Source: Proteiniphilum sp. UBA4977
Lineage (GTDB): Bacteria; Bacteroidota; Bacteroidia; Bacteroidales; Dysgonomonadaceae
Assembly: GCA_002398565.1 (NCBI GenBank)
Contig: DGZP01000030.1
Location: 1-9,674 of the forward strand
Direction of reading: 5' to 3'
Length of the DNA: 9,674 nt
The notes under the pieces: model-generated
The model's database searches: none
What the model was told of the DNA's origin: nothing
What the model saw: only the letters and a program-made list of their open reading frames with translations
Shown: one piece after another, positions 1 to 7,770 of the stretch
Layout of the letters: each line of letters opens with the position of its first letter
Numbering within the stretch: the stretch's first letter is position 1
Made by a program: the position numbers and the translations under genes

Positions 1-2388
1 CAGAGTTTTTAACCAATAAAACATCTTCTGCCGCATAACTGTGGAAAATCGATTGTAATCATTCGGGGTGTAGAGTTGAATATTATCTTTCGAGGAATAT
101 AATCCATAAATTTGCCCTACCTGTCCAACGCATTTTTTAATATCATCCAGGTGCGCATCTTTATCCCGTTCTGGAGCAATAAGTAAAACCGGACGGGGAG
201 CGATACAACCTATAATTTGATCGAAATCAACAGGTATTTCACTTTCATGCCCGACGAAAAACCCCAACTTTGGGATAAGCCCATGCAAATGAGAATACGC
301 CTTAATTCCTTCTGTCCCCCGATCCAGTGTGTTCGTACGCATGGGAGTAAAACCGGCTATGGATACAACACCGGCAATTCTCTCATCCAGCGCTGCCGAT
401 AAAAGAGCTACGGTACCTCCAAGAGAATATCCAGACACGACTATTCTCGAACGATCCACGAAATCAAGGTTTGAAATTGCATCAACAGCCCCTTTCATGT
501 CAGCAACCATTTTCCCCATTTTCGACCATAGGGGATAACGGTCATAAAAATTGACTCCTTCCTCCAATCGATTTCCAAAACCAATCATATCGAATGCAAA
601 AACACCATATCCCAGTTTGGTCAAATCCTCAAAAACCGATTGAATCTCGTGATCATAACTCATGGAAGAAAAACCTTTCGAATAGTCGTATTCATGAAGG
701 TAAATCACCACAGGAAGATTTTCACCTAAGAGCTTACCCGTTTCATCCACAGGATAATAAAGATAGCCGAACAGGTTGTCACCAAATCCATCGTAAGGTG
801 TGATAGCCATGATTTTCATCGATTTGGTTTCCCTGGGTCTGGAGAGGAAGGATCCGAATCGTTCTTCACCAATATCTCCTTTTGCTAGGCTTCGCGGTCC
901 CGGGTTTGTAACACCCGCCGGTTCATCGCCCAACATCCATCGGAGGTTATTTTTTATGATTTGTTTACTATCCTTCCACTTATTCCTGTTGCTTGCGTAT
1001 ACATCCAGGTCGATAGTTGCTAGTCCGTGATCATGGGGTGTCACGGACTGATTACTTAGAGCACACCATGTTTCAAAAGAGTAATTATGCAATAATCTGT
1101 TTCCTGGCTTTCTATCGGTTCTATTAAATACAAAATCAAAAAAATCAATGTAACCTTCAATATCGTTTGCATTCACTCCATGTAACCCGTAACGTGACGT
1201 TATCGCGATATTATCACCCGCATTCAGAAATTGATATACTCTCTTACTGGAATGATAAGCTTGCTCAATTCCAAAAATATTACTTGCCGATTCAGTTGTT
1301 GCTGTACTTATCATTAACCCTCGTGGAGCAATTAATGCCATAAATGAATTTTGATCTATAGGCAATTTATTTTCTCTTCCAACAAAGAATCTTAATCTGG
1401 GATGTAACCAGGCCGGTTGTGCGCAAGAAAGCAGCGCAATATCTTCAACATCATATTTATGGGCATTATAACGCCAGGGTACTTCGGCACCCGTGCCACC
1501 ACTGCTGGGAATACAAGCACCAATTCTCTCATCAAAAGCAGCAGCCATTAGCGACGTTTTCCCATTTCTGGAGTGACCGGTGATACCGATCTTATCCTTG
1601 TCCACACAGGACAACGTATATAAATAATCTACTGCCCTCGAAGCACCGTACGCTCTTCTCATCAAACGGGTAAAATCATAACACCCTGCCCAAATTTCCG
1701 AATATGCCTCCGTGTCATCTTTACTGTCAGCACCTGCATACAAGCAACCGATATAGCCTCTTCGTACAGCAATCTGAGCCCACTCCCGATGATTCCAGTT
1801 TGTAAGGAATACAGGAAATGGACCTTTGCCTGGAGGAATCATTAACTCGAGCGTGAGGGTCGCTTTTTTATCTGGGCCAAAAGATAATAGAATGGTCTGA
1901 ATGGTTATCTCACCATCCTTCTTTTCCTGTAATATGTCGGATTGTAAATTAACGGGAGGGGGAGGGACTGTCCCGGTAATATAGTACTCAAGTTGTTGCT
2001 TCATCCAATCTCTTTGCATATTCCATTGATTCAGAGAGACAACCGGAGTACTACCTCTTCCTTCATCCATCACTAAGGGATTGGGCAGGAATGGCAGAGA
2101 AGACATTTTGTCAAAATCGGGAGGCAGTTCACCTGTTCTACTCAACCAGTCTTTAAATGTTTCATCAAGATATGAAACCCTGCCCCGATGGACCTCATCA
2201 GTGGGTAAAACAGACAATATCCACTCGAGTTCCTGTTTCCTTTTTAACGAATCGGAGGAAGCTGTGTAATTTTTTTTTGGTGCTGGATTTTTCTTTTTAG
2301 AATCTTTTTCACAAAGGCTATTAGCAAATATACACGGGCTAAAACAAAACAACAATAAGATGATAATACCGTTTTTTCCCCTTTTCAT
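1..2388 (-). CDS. Exported tandem alpha/beta-hydrolase: CE15-like (glucuronoyl esterase-like) domain plus acetyl xylan esterase-like domain, 3' end cut by window edge
   Basis: The frame is open from ATG at 2388 to base 1 (796 codons) with no stop, so the C-terminus lies outside the window. Residues 1-22 look like a Sec signal peptide (Lys/Arg start, IIILLLF core, cleavage near IFA|N). Domain 1, about 165-420, has the nucleophile elbow GHSRNGK (271-277, Ser273), close to the GCSRxGK motif of CE15 glucuronoyl esterases, then IAPRG (353-357), candidate acid Glu366 and His403. Domain 2, about 525-796, has GYSLGG (653-658, Ser655), IAPRP (729-733) and Asp742, as in acetyl xylan esterase/dienelactone hydrolase-like proteins. 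The halves share FFVGxE, IAPR and DERI motifs, which indicates duplication. A linker at about 425-525 contains RWMLGDEPAG. The likely role is removal of ester groups from polysaccharide fragments in the periplasm or outside the cell; the exact substrate is unknown. It starts 12 bases after the DUF1080 gene, so it should share that transcript. The CE15 assignment is moderate, the alpha/beta-hydrolase fold is strong. Confidence 0.85.
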   Translation of the reverse strand, partial: MKRGKNGIIILLLFCFSPCIFANSLCEKDSKKKNPAPKKNYTASSDSLKRKQELEWILSVLPTDEVHRGRVSYLDETFKDWLSRTGELPPDFDKMSSLPFLPNPLVMDEGRGSTPVVSLNQWNMQRDWMKQQLEYYITGTVPPPPVNLQSDILQEKKDGEITIQTILLSFGPDKKATLTLELMIPPGKGPFPVFLTNWNHREWAQIAVRRGYIGCLYAGADSKDDTEAYSEIWAGCYDFTRLMRRAYGASRAVDYLYTLSCVDKDKIGITGHSRNGKTSLMAAAFDERIGACIPSSGGTGAEVPWRYNAHKYDVEDIALLSCAQPAWLHPRLRFFVGRENKLPIDQNSFMALIAPRGLMISTATTESASNIFGIEQAYHSSKRVYQFLNAGDNIAITSRYGLHGVNANDIEGYIDFFDFVFNRTDRKPGNRLLHNYSFETWCALSNQSVTPHDHGLATIDLDVYASNRNKWKDSKQIIKNNLRWMLGDEPAGVTNPGPRSLAKGDIGEERFGSFLSRPRETKSMKIMAITPYDGFGDNLFGYLYYPVDETGKLLGENLPVVIYLHEYDYSKGFSSMSYDHEIQSVFEDLTKLGYGVFAFDMIGFGNRLEEGVNFYDRYPLWSKMGKMVADMKGAVDAISNLDFVDRSRIVVSGYSLGGTVALLSAALDERIAGVVSIAGFTPMRTNTLDRGTEGIKAYSHLHGLIPKLGFFVGHESEIPVDFDQIIGCIAPRPVLLIAPERDKDAHLDDIKKCVGQVGQIYGLYSSKDNIQLYTPNDYNRFSTVMRQKMFYWLKTL

Positions 2389-2400
2389 TGGATTTCCATA

Positions 2401-3123
2401 TTACAGCTCCTTAATCATGATATTCCTATAGTGCACTTGGTCGCCGTGATCCTGTAAAAGTATATGACCGTCTCTTTTTTTACCGAAATCACCGTATTTT
2501 TTAAACTTTGTTCCTTGCACTCTATTTTTAAATTCTTGCGAATCAACATCAACACTTACAACCCTCTCCCCATTCAACCAATGTTCAACTTTATTCCCTT
2601 GGACTCTAATTCTTAATGAGTTCCAAGTACCTAATGGCTTTAGTTTTTTATTTTTATCAGGAGCATACAATAGATACAGAGCAGCAGTTGAACCTTTATC
2701 GTCATCGAAACCTTGTATTTCATTTTGATGAAAATCATCAATTATTTGGTATTCGAATCCAATCCACTCCATTCTTTCAGCATCATTATTAAACATTTGA
2801 TGGACAAGATATTTTACTCCTGAATTGACCAGACGGGTCATTTTAAATTCTAACTTCAACTCAAAATCAGCATATTTCCTTTTGGTTATAATGTCTCCAC
2901 CTTTCCTTCCGGAAAGCAGGATTAATTCTTTCTTTTTAATTTGCCACCCTTCATTTGGAAAGGGCGTATCACGGACAGATGTCCAATGTACCGTATCTTC
3001 GACTGTCTTGAAGAGTGGCTGCCATCGATTGTCCATGTTATTACTTTGGAGTGGTTTTCCCGCTGCATATTCCATAATAGACATGCAAATCAACAACAGC
3101 ACGTGTGATAAGGAGATTTTCAT
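2401..3123 (-). CDS. Exported DUF1080 (PF06439, 3-keto-disaccharide hydrolase) family protein
   Basis: The 240-residue protein begins with a Sec signal peptide (MKISLSHVLLLICMSIMEYAA, cleavage near residue 21 or 22). The mature part is one PF06439 domain with a concanavalin/laminin-G-like beta-sandwich fold. Family landmarks visible are GGDIITKRKYADFELKLEF (75-93), NSGVKYLV (100-107), GFEYQIIDD (122-130), GSTAALYLLYAP (144-155), GTWNSLRIRV (165-174), VEHWLNGERVV (179-189) and GHILLQDHGDQVHYRNI (219-235) at the C-terminus. Length and motif order fit a complete single-domain member. Family members cleave 3-keto-glycosides made by Gfo/Idh/MocA dehydrogenases, and two to four such genes lie upstream here, which supports the same role in the periplasm. 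The gene starts 4 bases after the acyltransferase gene stops and is followed 12 bases later by the esterase. The family call is firm; the precise substrate is not readable from sequence. A non-enzymatic sugar-binding role is possible. Confidence 0.93.
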   Translation of the reverse strand: MKISLSHVLLLICMSIMEYAAGKPLQSNNMDNRWQPLFKTVEDTVHWTSVRDTPFPNEGWQIKKKELILLSGRKGGDIITKRKYADFELKLEFKMTRLVNSGVKYLVHQMFNNDAERMEWIGFEYQIIDDFHQNEIQGFDDDKGSTAALYLLYAPDKNKKLKPLGTWNSLRIRVQGNKVEHWLNGERVVSVDVDSQEFKNRVQGTKFKKYGDFGKKRDGHILLQDHGDQVHYRNIMIKEL

Positions 3124-3127
3124 GAGG

Positions 3128-4246
3128 TTATACTTTTATAAAAATGTTTTTTTTATACATGAAGTAAAGCACCAACCAAGACACAAACACAGTACAAATT
3201 CCCATAACCGGCACTTCATAAGTACCTGACAATTGCCCTATCCAGCGAAGTGAAGCTTTAGCTATATAGGAATAATTAATAAAGATTGGCGAGATATAGA
3301 TGAAAATTGAATTCATGCCTATAACCCGGAAAAAGAAAGACCACTTATAGTATCCCCTAACATCAATAATGTAATAGAAAAGTGCGAACAGTAATAAGCT
3401 TATACCTCCCGTAAGTAGGGTAAACGAGCTAGACCATAAGTTCTTATTTATTGGAAAATCTAAACCCCAAAGGAGCCCCAGTAAAATCAAACCCAGTCCC
3501 CCAATACTGAACCAAAAGACTTTCTTAATTGGACTCATGGGGTACTTTTTTAAGAAATTTCCCGTTATGACTCCGAGAAGTGTGGTTGATACCCCAGTAA
3601 TTGTACAGAGTAAGCCTACCGTATCGTGAATGTCACGTGAAAGTCTGCCCGGTAAAATAATACGGTCAAAGTAGGAAGCAAAATTGCCGGCTTCCGTAAG
3701 GTTCCCCGGAGGATAACCCGGAGCAGAAGTAAATTTCAACAGCAACCAATATCCGATAAGAAGTACCCAGTACCACATTGCTTGTGCTTTAGGCCTAGCA
3801 TATAAATAAATTATATTTGCAAAAATATAGCTTGCACCAATCTTACCTAACACACTCGCATACCTGTAGTCAGACAAAGGCCTTAACTCAATCCCTTTTG
3901 TATTATAAATAATCCCCAGTAAGATAAGAATGAGTCCACGCCTTATAACTTTCCACAAGATTTGCTTCCTTGAACGACCATTTTTTAATTGATTGTCAAT
4001 CGAAAAGGGTGACGAAATCCCAGATAAAAACATGAACAATGGAAAAATCATGTCCCAAAGCGTAAACCCATTCCAGTACGGATGCTCAAACTGTGCTGCT
4101 AATCCAGTCCAGAAAGGAGTTCCCTCAATGGCTGCTACTTGAACAACCACGCTGCCAATACCCATGATCCAGAACATATCAAATCCCCTGAGCGCATCAA
4201 TGGATCGCACTCTTGTCTTGTCGGATCTTGAATTATCTATACTCAT
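3128..4246 (-). CDS. DUF5009 / heparan-alpha-glucosaminide N-acetyltransferase-like membrane acyltransferase
   Basis: A 372-residue multi-pass inner-membrane protein with about ten hydrophobic segments (roughly 20-40, 61-78, 101-115, 136-150, 157-171, 207-229, 244-261, 273-292, 304-322, 345-363). The start RVRSIDALRGFDMFWI (12-27) is the hallmark of the DUF5009/HGSNAT/YeiB group. EHPYWNGFTLWDMIFPLFMF (54-73) places His55 where HGSNAT enzymes have their acetyl-carrying histidine. FPINKNLWSSSF (264-275) is another motif I associate with the family. HGSNAT-type proteins move acetyl groups from cytosolic acetyl-CoA across the membrane to a sugar, so acylation of a periplasmic sugar or intermediate is the likely role (inference). 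A nearby upstream ATG at 4254 meets a stop after three codons, so 4246 is preferred. It follows the Tat oxidoreductase gene by 42 bases and ends 4 bases before the DUF1080 gene. Transport rather than acyl transfer cannot be excluded. Confidence 0.88.
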   Translation of the reverse strand: MSIDNSRSDKTRVRSIDALRGFDMFWIMGIGSVVVQVAAIEGTPFWTGLAAQFEHPYWNGFTLWDMIFPLFMFLSGISSPFSIDNQLKNGRSRKQILWKVIRRGLILILLGIIYNTKGIELRPLSDYRYASVLGKIGASYIFANIIYLYARPKAQAMWYWVLLIGYWLLLKFTSAPGYPPGNLTEAGNFASYFDRIILPGRLSRDIHDTVGLLCTITGVSTTLLGVITGNFLKKYPMSPIKKVFWFSIGGLGLILLGLLWGLDFPINKNLWSSSFTLLTGGISLLLFALFYYIIDVRGYYKWSFFFRVIGMNSIFIYISPIFINYSYIAKASLRWIGQLSGTYEVPVMGICTVFVSWLVLYFMYKKNIFIKV

Positions 4247-4288
4247 AAGTACATGGTATTTAGGTCAGACGAGAAAAGCAGGATATTA

Positions 4289-5638
4289 TCAGACTTTTAA
4301 GTCCCAACCCTTTTCATACTCTCTTTTCCACAATTTTGAAGCTTCATTGTCTTTCAGGATAGCACCATTCCTGTGATCGATGTTTAACGCTCTTCCTACT
4401 CTGTGAGAAATATTGGACAGCTGTACCAGCTGTGTGCTGGCACATGCTTCTGTCAAACATGAGTTTAACTTCTCTCCTTCTCGGATAGCATTGAAAAAGT
4501 TTTGAAAGTGGTACGCATCAAGGCTTTGCGTTGGATTAACCAAGTTGCCTTCTTCAAATACCATCTTGCTGTCTATATGTTTGACTAATTTATTATCTAA
4601 GTCGAAAACTTTATATTCGTTTCCTCCACCTATAACTAAAGTTCCTTTATCTCCAAAAAATGCGACACCACTACCGTAGCCATAAATATCTGATTTTACG
4701 CAACTCTGGCTTTCCCAGGTTATTGCTTTACCATTAGCAAAGTTAAAATTAACCAGCTGTGTATCGGGCGTTTCCCAATCGTCTTGATGATGGTATCTTC
4801 CACCGGTAGAAGCTACTTTTATGGGATAACCTAATTGCATTCCCCAACGTAACAAATCCACAAAATGCATACCGTTATTTAAAGCTTCTCCAGTACCCCA
4901 ATGCCATATCCAATGCCAATCATAATGGACAATATTGTCTTTATAGGATACCCTGGGCGCAGGACCTTGCCAGAGCTCCCAGTTTAACCAATCCGGAACC
5001 GATGTATTCTTTCCAATGCCCATCGAGGGACGCTTGCTATAATACCAGCTTTTCCCGTAATGAATATCACCAATAATGCCGGCATGTAATTCTTTTATCG
5101 CATGTGCTACGTTAGGCCAAGAGCGTCGTTGGTTACCAACCTGAACTATCTTTCCATACTTTTTTTCAGCTTCAACCAGAATCCGGTTCTCTTCGGGGTT
5201 GTGACTCGTAGGCTTCTCCAAGTAAACATGTTTGTCGGCTTTCATTGCCATCACGGCGCCTGTAGCGTGCCAGTGATCAGGTGTGGCAATAAAGACAGCA
5301 TCGTAGCTGTCTGATTCCAACATTCTTCTAATGTCTTTATGTCCCCTGGGTTTATTGCCGGCAATTTCCTGAACAGTCTTAATGCATTTCTCAATAGCGC
5401 GTGAATCGACATCGCATATATCAGTCACAACACATCCCTTTTCTTTTTCATTGGCAAACCCTCTAGCCAGGGCATTACCTCTGGAGTTCACACCGATTCC
5501 AGCAATACGGATGCGGTCATTTGACCCCATGATATTCCTGTAGCTTGAAGCGCTAAAACCTGGCAGAACACCCCCAAGTGAAAGAACAGAGGCACTTACT
5601 GCTACTTTTTTAATAAATTGTCTTCTTGAAGTCATCAT
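4289..5638 (-). CDS. Tat-exported Gfo/Idh/MocA family oxidoreductase
   Basis: 449 residues. The N-terminus carries a canonical twin-arginine signal, SRRQFIKK at 4-11, then a hydrophobic stretch ending near GFSAS, so the folded, cofactor-loaded enzyme is probably exported to the periplasm. The Rossmann domain starts IRIAGIGVNSRG (43-54, GxGxxxxG-like). Typical Gfo/Idh/MocA markers follow: IATPDHWHA (117-125), LEKP (140-143, catalytic-type Lys142) and GEALNNGMHFVDLLRW (250-265, with His258 and Asp261). The C-terminal beta-sheet domain is complete. The family uses NAD(P) to oxidise or reduce sugar or cyclitol hydroxyls; in this setting 3-dehydrogenation of a glycoside is most likely (inference). 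ATG occurs twice in a row (5638 and 5635), so the start is uncertain by one codon. The gene lies 28 bases downstream of another Tat-type family member and 42 bases before the acyltransferase. Confidence 0.93.
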   Translation of the reverse strand: MMTSRRQFIKKVAVSASVLSLGGVLPGFSASSYRNIMGSNDRIRIAGIGVNSRGNALARGFANEKEKGCVVTDICDVDSRAIEKCIKTVQEIAGNKPRGHKDIRRMLESDSYDAVFIATPDHWHATGAVMAMKADKHVYLEKPTSHNPEENRILVEAEKKYGKIVQVGNQRRSWPNVAHAIKELHAGIIGDIHYGKSWYYSKRPSMGIGKNTSVPDWLNWELWQGPAPRVSYKDNIVHYDWHWIWHWGTGEALNNGMHFVDLLRWGMQLGYPIKVASTGGRYHHQDDWETPDTQLVNFNFANGKAITWESQSCVKSDIYGYGSGVAFFGDKGTLVIGGGNEYKVFDLDNKLVKHIDSKMVFEEGNLVNPTQSLDAYHFQNFFNAIREGEKLNSCLTEACASTQLVQLSNISHRVGRALNIDHRNGAILKDNEASKLWKREYEKGWDLKV

Positions 5639-5666
5639 ATCCGATTTATTTAATTACTCACAGATT

Positions 5667-7277
5667 TCAAACAATTTTTCTGTTTACTTCGTCCCAAAAA
5701 ACCTGACGTTTTTCAAGATAGGAACGATGGGCCATTAAGCAAGCAATTCCTTCTTCGTAAGCTACTTCGATATTTGCGCTTGGAGTTTTGTTCTCACGAA
5801 TACAATCCAGCCATTCGCGCAAATGTAAATGTGTTACATCGATCTGCTTACCATTAATAACGGTATTGGTCAATCCCCTATCGGCATAGTACTTCTCGGA
5901 AGCAGACGTTACTGCGTCAATCTGACCTGCACCGGGATTATAAGTAAGCATCGGGGATCCCGTATCAATTAACCCTGAGTCTATGCCTTTCTTGTACTGC
6001 GTTGAATTTCTATCAACGGTTATTTTAATATTGTTTCCGAGTTCCATTGAAGCATCATGCCCCATAAAAACTCGCCCTCGGCTCCTGCTCGATGCCAGAT
6101 TTCCGCTGTATAACAAAGTCAAATCCTTGTGAGGGTATTCAAAGACACAGTGTAAGCTATCGGGAATCTCCCTGTTGTCTTTCCAGTAATAGATACCACC
6201 TGATGAGGATACCGATTGAGGGATACCAATTCGCAACAGCTGATTCACTGCATCGAATTCATGGGTAAACAATTGGCCAATCAATCCGGTATCATAAGCG
6301 AACCACTTTGTCCAGTTATAGTAACGGTCAATGGTAAAAGGTACATAAGGTGTGTTGCCTAACCACCGTTCCCAATCAATACTTTTCAGATCCCCTGGTT
6401 TGGGATTACCGTTACTGTCCAAATGCCTTATCCAAGCACCTTCTGCCGTATTGCGGTTACTGGTAGTTTCTATCAACGTAATTTTACCCAATACGTTCTT
6501 GCCGATAATCTCTTTTGCCTGTTTAAAAACCGTGCTCTGTGTTATCTGGTGGCCTAACTGGAAAACTATGGAGCTTTCTTTTACCGTACGGTAAAGTTCA
6601 TTCAGTTCCTCTTCCGTATGAGCTACGCTTTTTTCCAAATAAACGTGCTTTCCTGCTTTTATGGCATCGATGGCCATAGAGGCATGGTGATGATCAGGGG
6701 TAGATATTATTACAGCATCGATGCTCTCATCAGCCAGCATGTCTTGGTACGTTCGATATTGTTTGACAGACAATTTGGACGCTCCGTGACGAACACTATT
6801 ATTTGCTACGGTCAATCCGCGTTCAGCATGTAAATCGAAAACATCGCAAATTCCTGTTATGGCAACATGAAGATCCTCTTGTTCAAGCCAACTGATTAAC
6901 GTATTGTTGTTTTCTCTTTTCTTCATCTCATCAGGGTGCATAAACCCTAGACCTGCAGACAATTGTTCAGCACGTCGTCCAAATCCGATAATCCCAATTC
7001 GAAGTGTGTCTCGTTTAGCGTCTTTTCCGTAATCCGATACAGGGAACTCCATTTTATCGAGACCCAGTTCACGGGCAATTCGATCTTTTTTGTTTTTATC
7101 GTAATTAATTTTTTTGAACCATTCGTAACCGAGTATCCCAGCAACAGGAATTCCGGCAAACGCTTTTAGAACAGTTCTCCGGGAGATGTCTTTGGTTGAT
7201 GTATGTTCGGTACTATCTGGGGAAGATTGATTCTTCGCCGGTTCTCTCTCACCTGTATTGTTGTTATTTTCTGCCAT
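5667..7277 (-). CDS. Gfo/Idh/MocA family oxidoreductase with N-terminal extension and Tat-like signal or anchor
   Basis: 536 residues. A hydrophilic Asn/Ser/Thr/Glu-rich stretch of about 30 residues precedes SRRTVLK (32-38) and a short hydrophobic segment (39-50). This is a twin-arginine signal, but no clear AxA cleavage site follows, so membrane anchoring is possible. The Rossmann motif is RIGIIGFGRRA (93-103). ISTPDHHHASMA (191-202) matches the family. The usual EKP is LEKS (214-217), so Lys216 is kept but the following Pro is Ser. THEFDAVNQLL (338-348) carries His339 and Asp342 of the active-site helix. The protein is longer than a typical member of about 350-450 residues because of the N-terminal extension and inserts. 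Substrate unknown; oxidation of a periplasmic sugar is inferred from the family and neighbours. It starts inside the end of the DoxX gene (14-base overlap), suggesting translational coupling. Met1 is chosen because it is the only ATG before the twin arginines. Confidence 0.92.
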   Translation of the reverse strand: MAENNNNTGEREPAKNQSSPDSTEHTSTKDISRRTVLKAFAGIPVAGILGYEWFKKINYDKNKKDRIARELGLDKMEFPVSDYGKDAKRDTLRIGIIGFGRRAEQLSAGLGFMHPDEMKKRENNNTLISWLEQEDLHVAITGICDVFDLHAERGLTVANNSVRHGASKLSVKQYRTYQDMLADESIDAVIISTPDHHHASMAIDAIKAGKHVYLEKSVAHTEEELNELYRTVKESSIVFQLGHQITQSTVFKQAKEIIGKNVLGKITLIETTSNRNTAEGAWIRHLDSNGNPKPGDLKSIDWERWLGNTPYVPFTIDRYYNWTKWFAYDTGLIGQLFTHEFDAVNQLLRIGIPQSVSSSGGIYYWKDNREIPDSLHCVFEYPHKDLTLLYSGNLASSRSRGRVFMGHDASMELGNNIKITVDRNSTQYKKGIDSGLIDTGSPMLTYNPGAGQIDAVTSASEKYYADRGLTNTVINGKQIDVTHLHLREWLDCIRENKTPSANIEVAYEEGIACLMAHRSYLEKRQVFWDEVNRKIV

Positions 7278-7770
7278 GTTGAAGTGTTCCTTTCTGTCGG
7301 GAACTGATAAAATAATCTAATCCGAAAACTTCGTTAGTTGGGAAAAGGGCCAACCCAAAAAGTGCGACGGCCTCAATAAGTGTCCTATTAATTACAAGAT
7401 TGCTCCCATCGGAGGGTAGCGTGTATTCGTAACCCACCAAAGGGGGAACGCTAAGGTAATAAATAAATATCAAAACAGATCCCGCAACGGCGGCAGGTTT
7501 AAAAAGAAATCCGAATATCAGGCCGAGTCCTATAAGTACTAATCCCCATATATTTAAAAAATCGACAATAGAAAGCAAACTGCTGTTCGATAATATCCAA
7601 CCGGAAAAACCCGATAAGATTCCTTGGGACTCTTGCAAGAAATTCGCGGATGTCCATTGTGGATTCATAACCTTAGATATTCCCTCATATAATACATGCC
7701 ATCCAATTACGAAACGGAGAACCAATAAAAAGATCAGTTGGGCTTTTGTATATTTCTTTTCGTTAATCAT
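7264..7770 (-). CDS. DoxX family membrane protein
   Basis: 168 residues with four hydrophobic segments (about 10-30, 64-90, 92-109 and 128-145), the usual size and topology of a DoxX-like protein. The first helix has LRFVIGWHVLYEGISKV (18-34), a typical opening for Bacteroidota DoxX proteins that sit beside Gfo/Idh/MocA genes. NLVINRTLIEAVALFGLALF (124-143) forms the last conserved segment. Founding members are subunits of thiosulfate:quinone oxidoreductase; for most relatives the function is not known. The gene overlaps the lipoprotein oxidoreductase upstream by 8 bases and the Tat-type oxidoreductase downstream by 14 bases, so the three are probably translated as a coupled unit. A role as membrane electron conduit or quinone-reactive partner for the exported oxidoreductases is plausible but is inference only. 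I see no heme- or Cys-based redox motif: the sequence contains no cysteine. Confidence 0.88.
   Translation of the reverse strand: MINEKKYTKAQLIFLLVLRFVIGWHVLYEGISKVMNPQWTSANFLQESQGILSGFSGWILSNSSLLSIVDFLNIWGLVLIGLGLIFGFLFKPAAVAGSVLIFIYYLSVPPLVGYEYTLPSDGSNLVINRTLIEAVALFGLALFPTNEVFGLDYFISSRQKGTLQHGRK
7288..7295 (-). promoter_or_regulatory. Possible Shine-Dalgarno-like AGAAAGGA for the 536-residue oxidoreductase
   Basis: On the minus strand AGAAAGGA ends 10 bases before the ATG at 7277 and lies inside the DoxX coding region. It supports that start and suggests independent or coupled initiation. Bacteroidota often use weak or A-rich sites, so this is only suggestive. Confidence 0.35.

Noticed and set aside
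800..1030. Plus-strand frame of 76 codons
   Set aside because: It is antisense to the interdomain linker of the double hydrolase and shows no family resemblance.
1..2388. Left region as a degraded or non-coding stretch, since only short plus-strand frames are complete there
   Set aside because: The minus-strand frame from 2388 translates to base 1 without a stop and with coherent motifs; it is only cut by the window edge.
2825..3229. Plus-strand frame of 134 codons
   Set aside because: It lies antisense across the well-supported DUF1080 and acyltransferase genes and has no recognisable motif.
4247..4288. Possible terminator or promoter in the 42-base gap (the largest in the window)
   Set aside because: No GC-rich stem with a T-run and no convincing Bacteroidota -7/-33 pair is visible; the gap is too short to argue for a separate unit.
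5639..5666. AT-rich 28-base gap as an internal promoter
   Set aside because: The TAATTAAATAAAT stretch fits an A/T-rich translation leader as well as a promoter, and no -33 element can be assigned.
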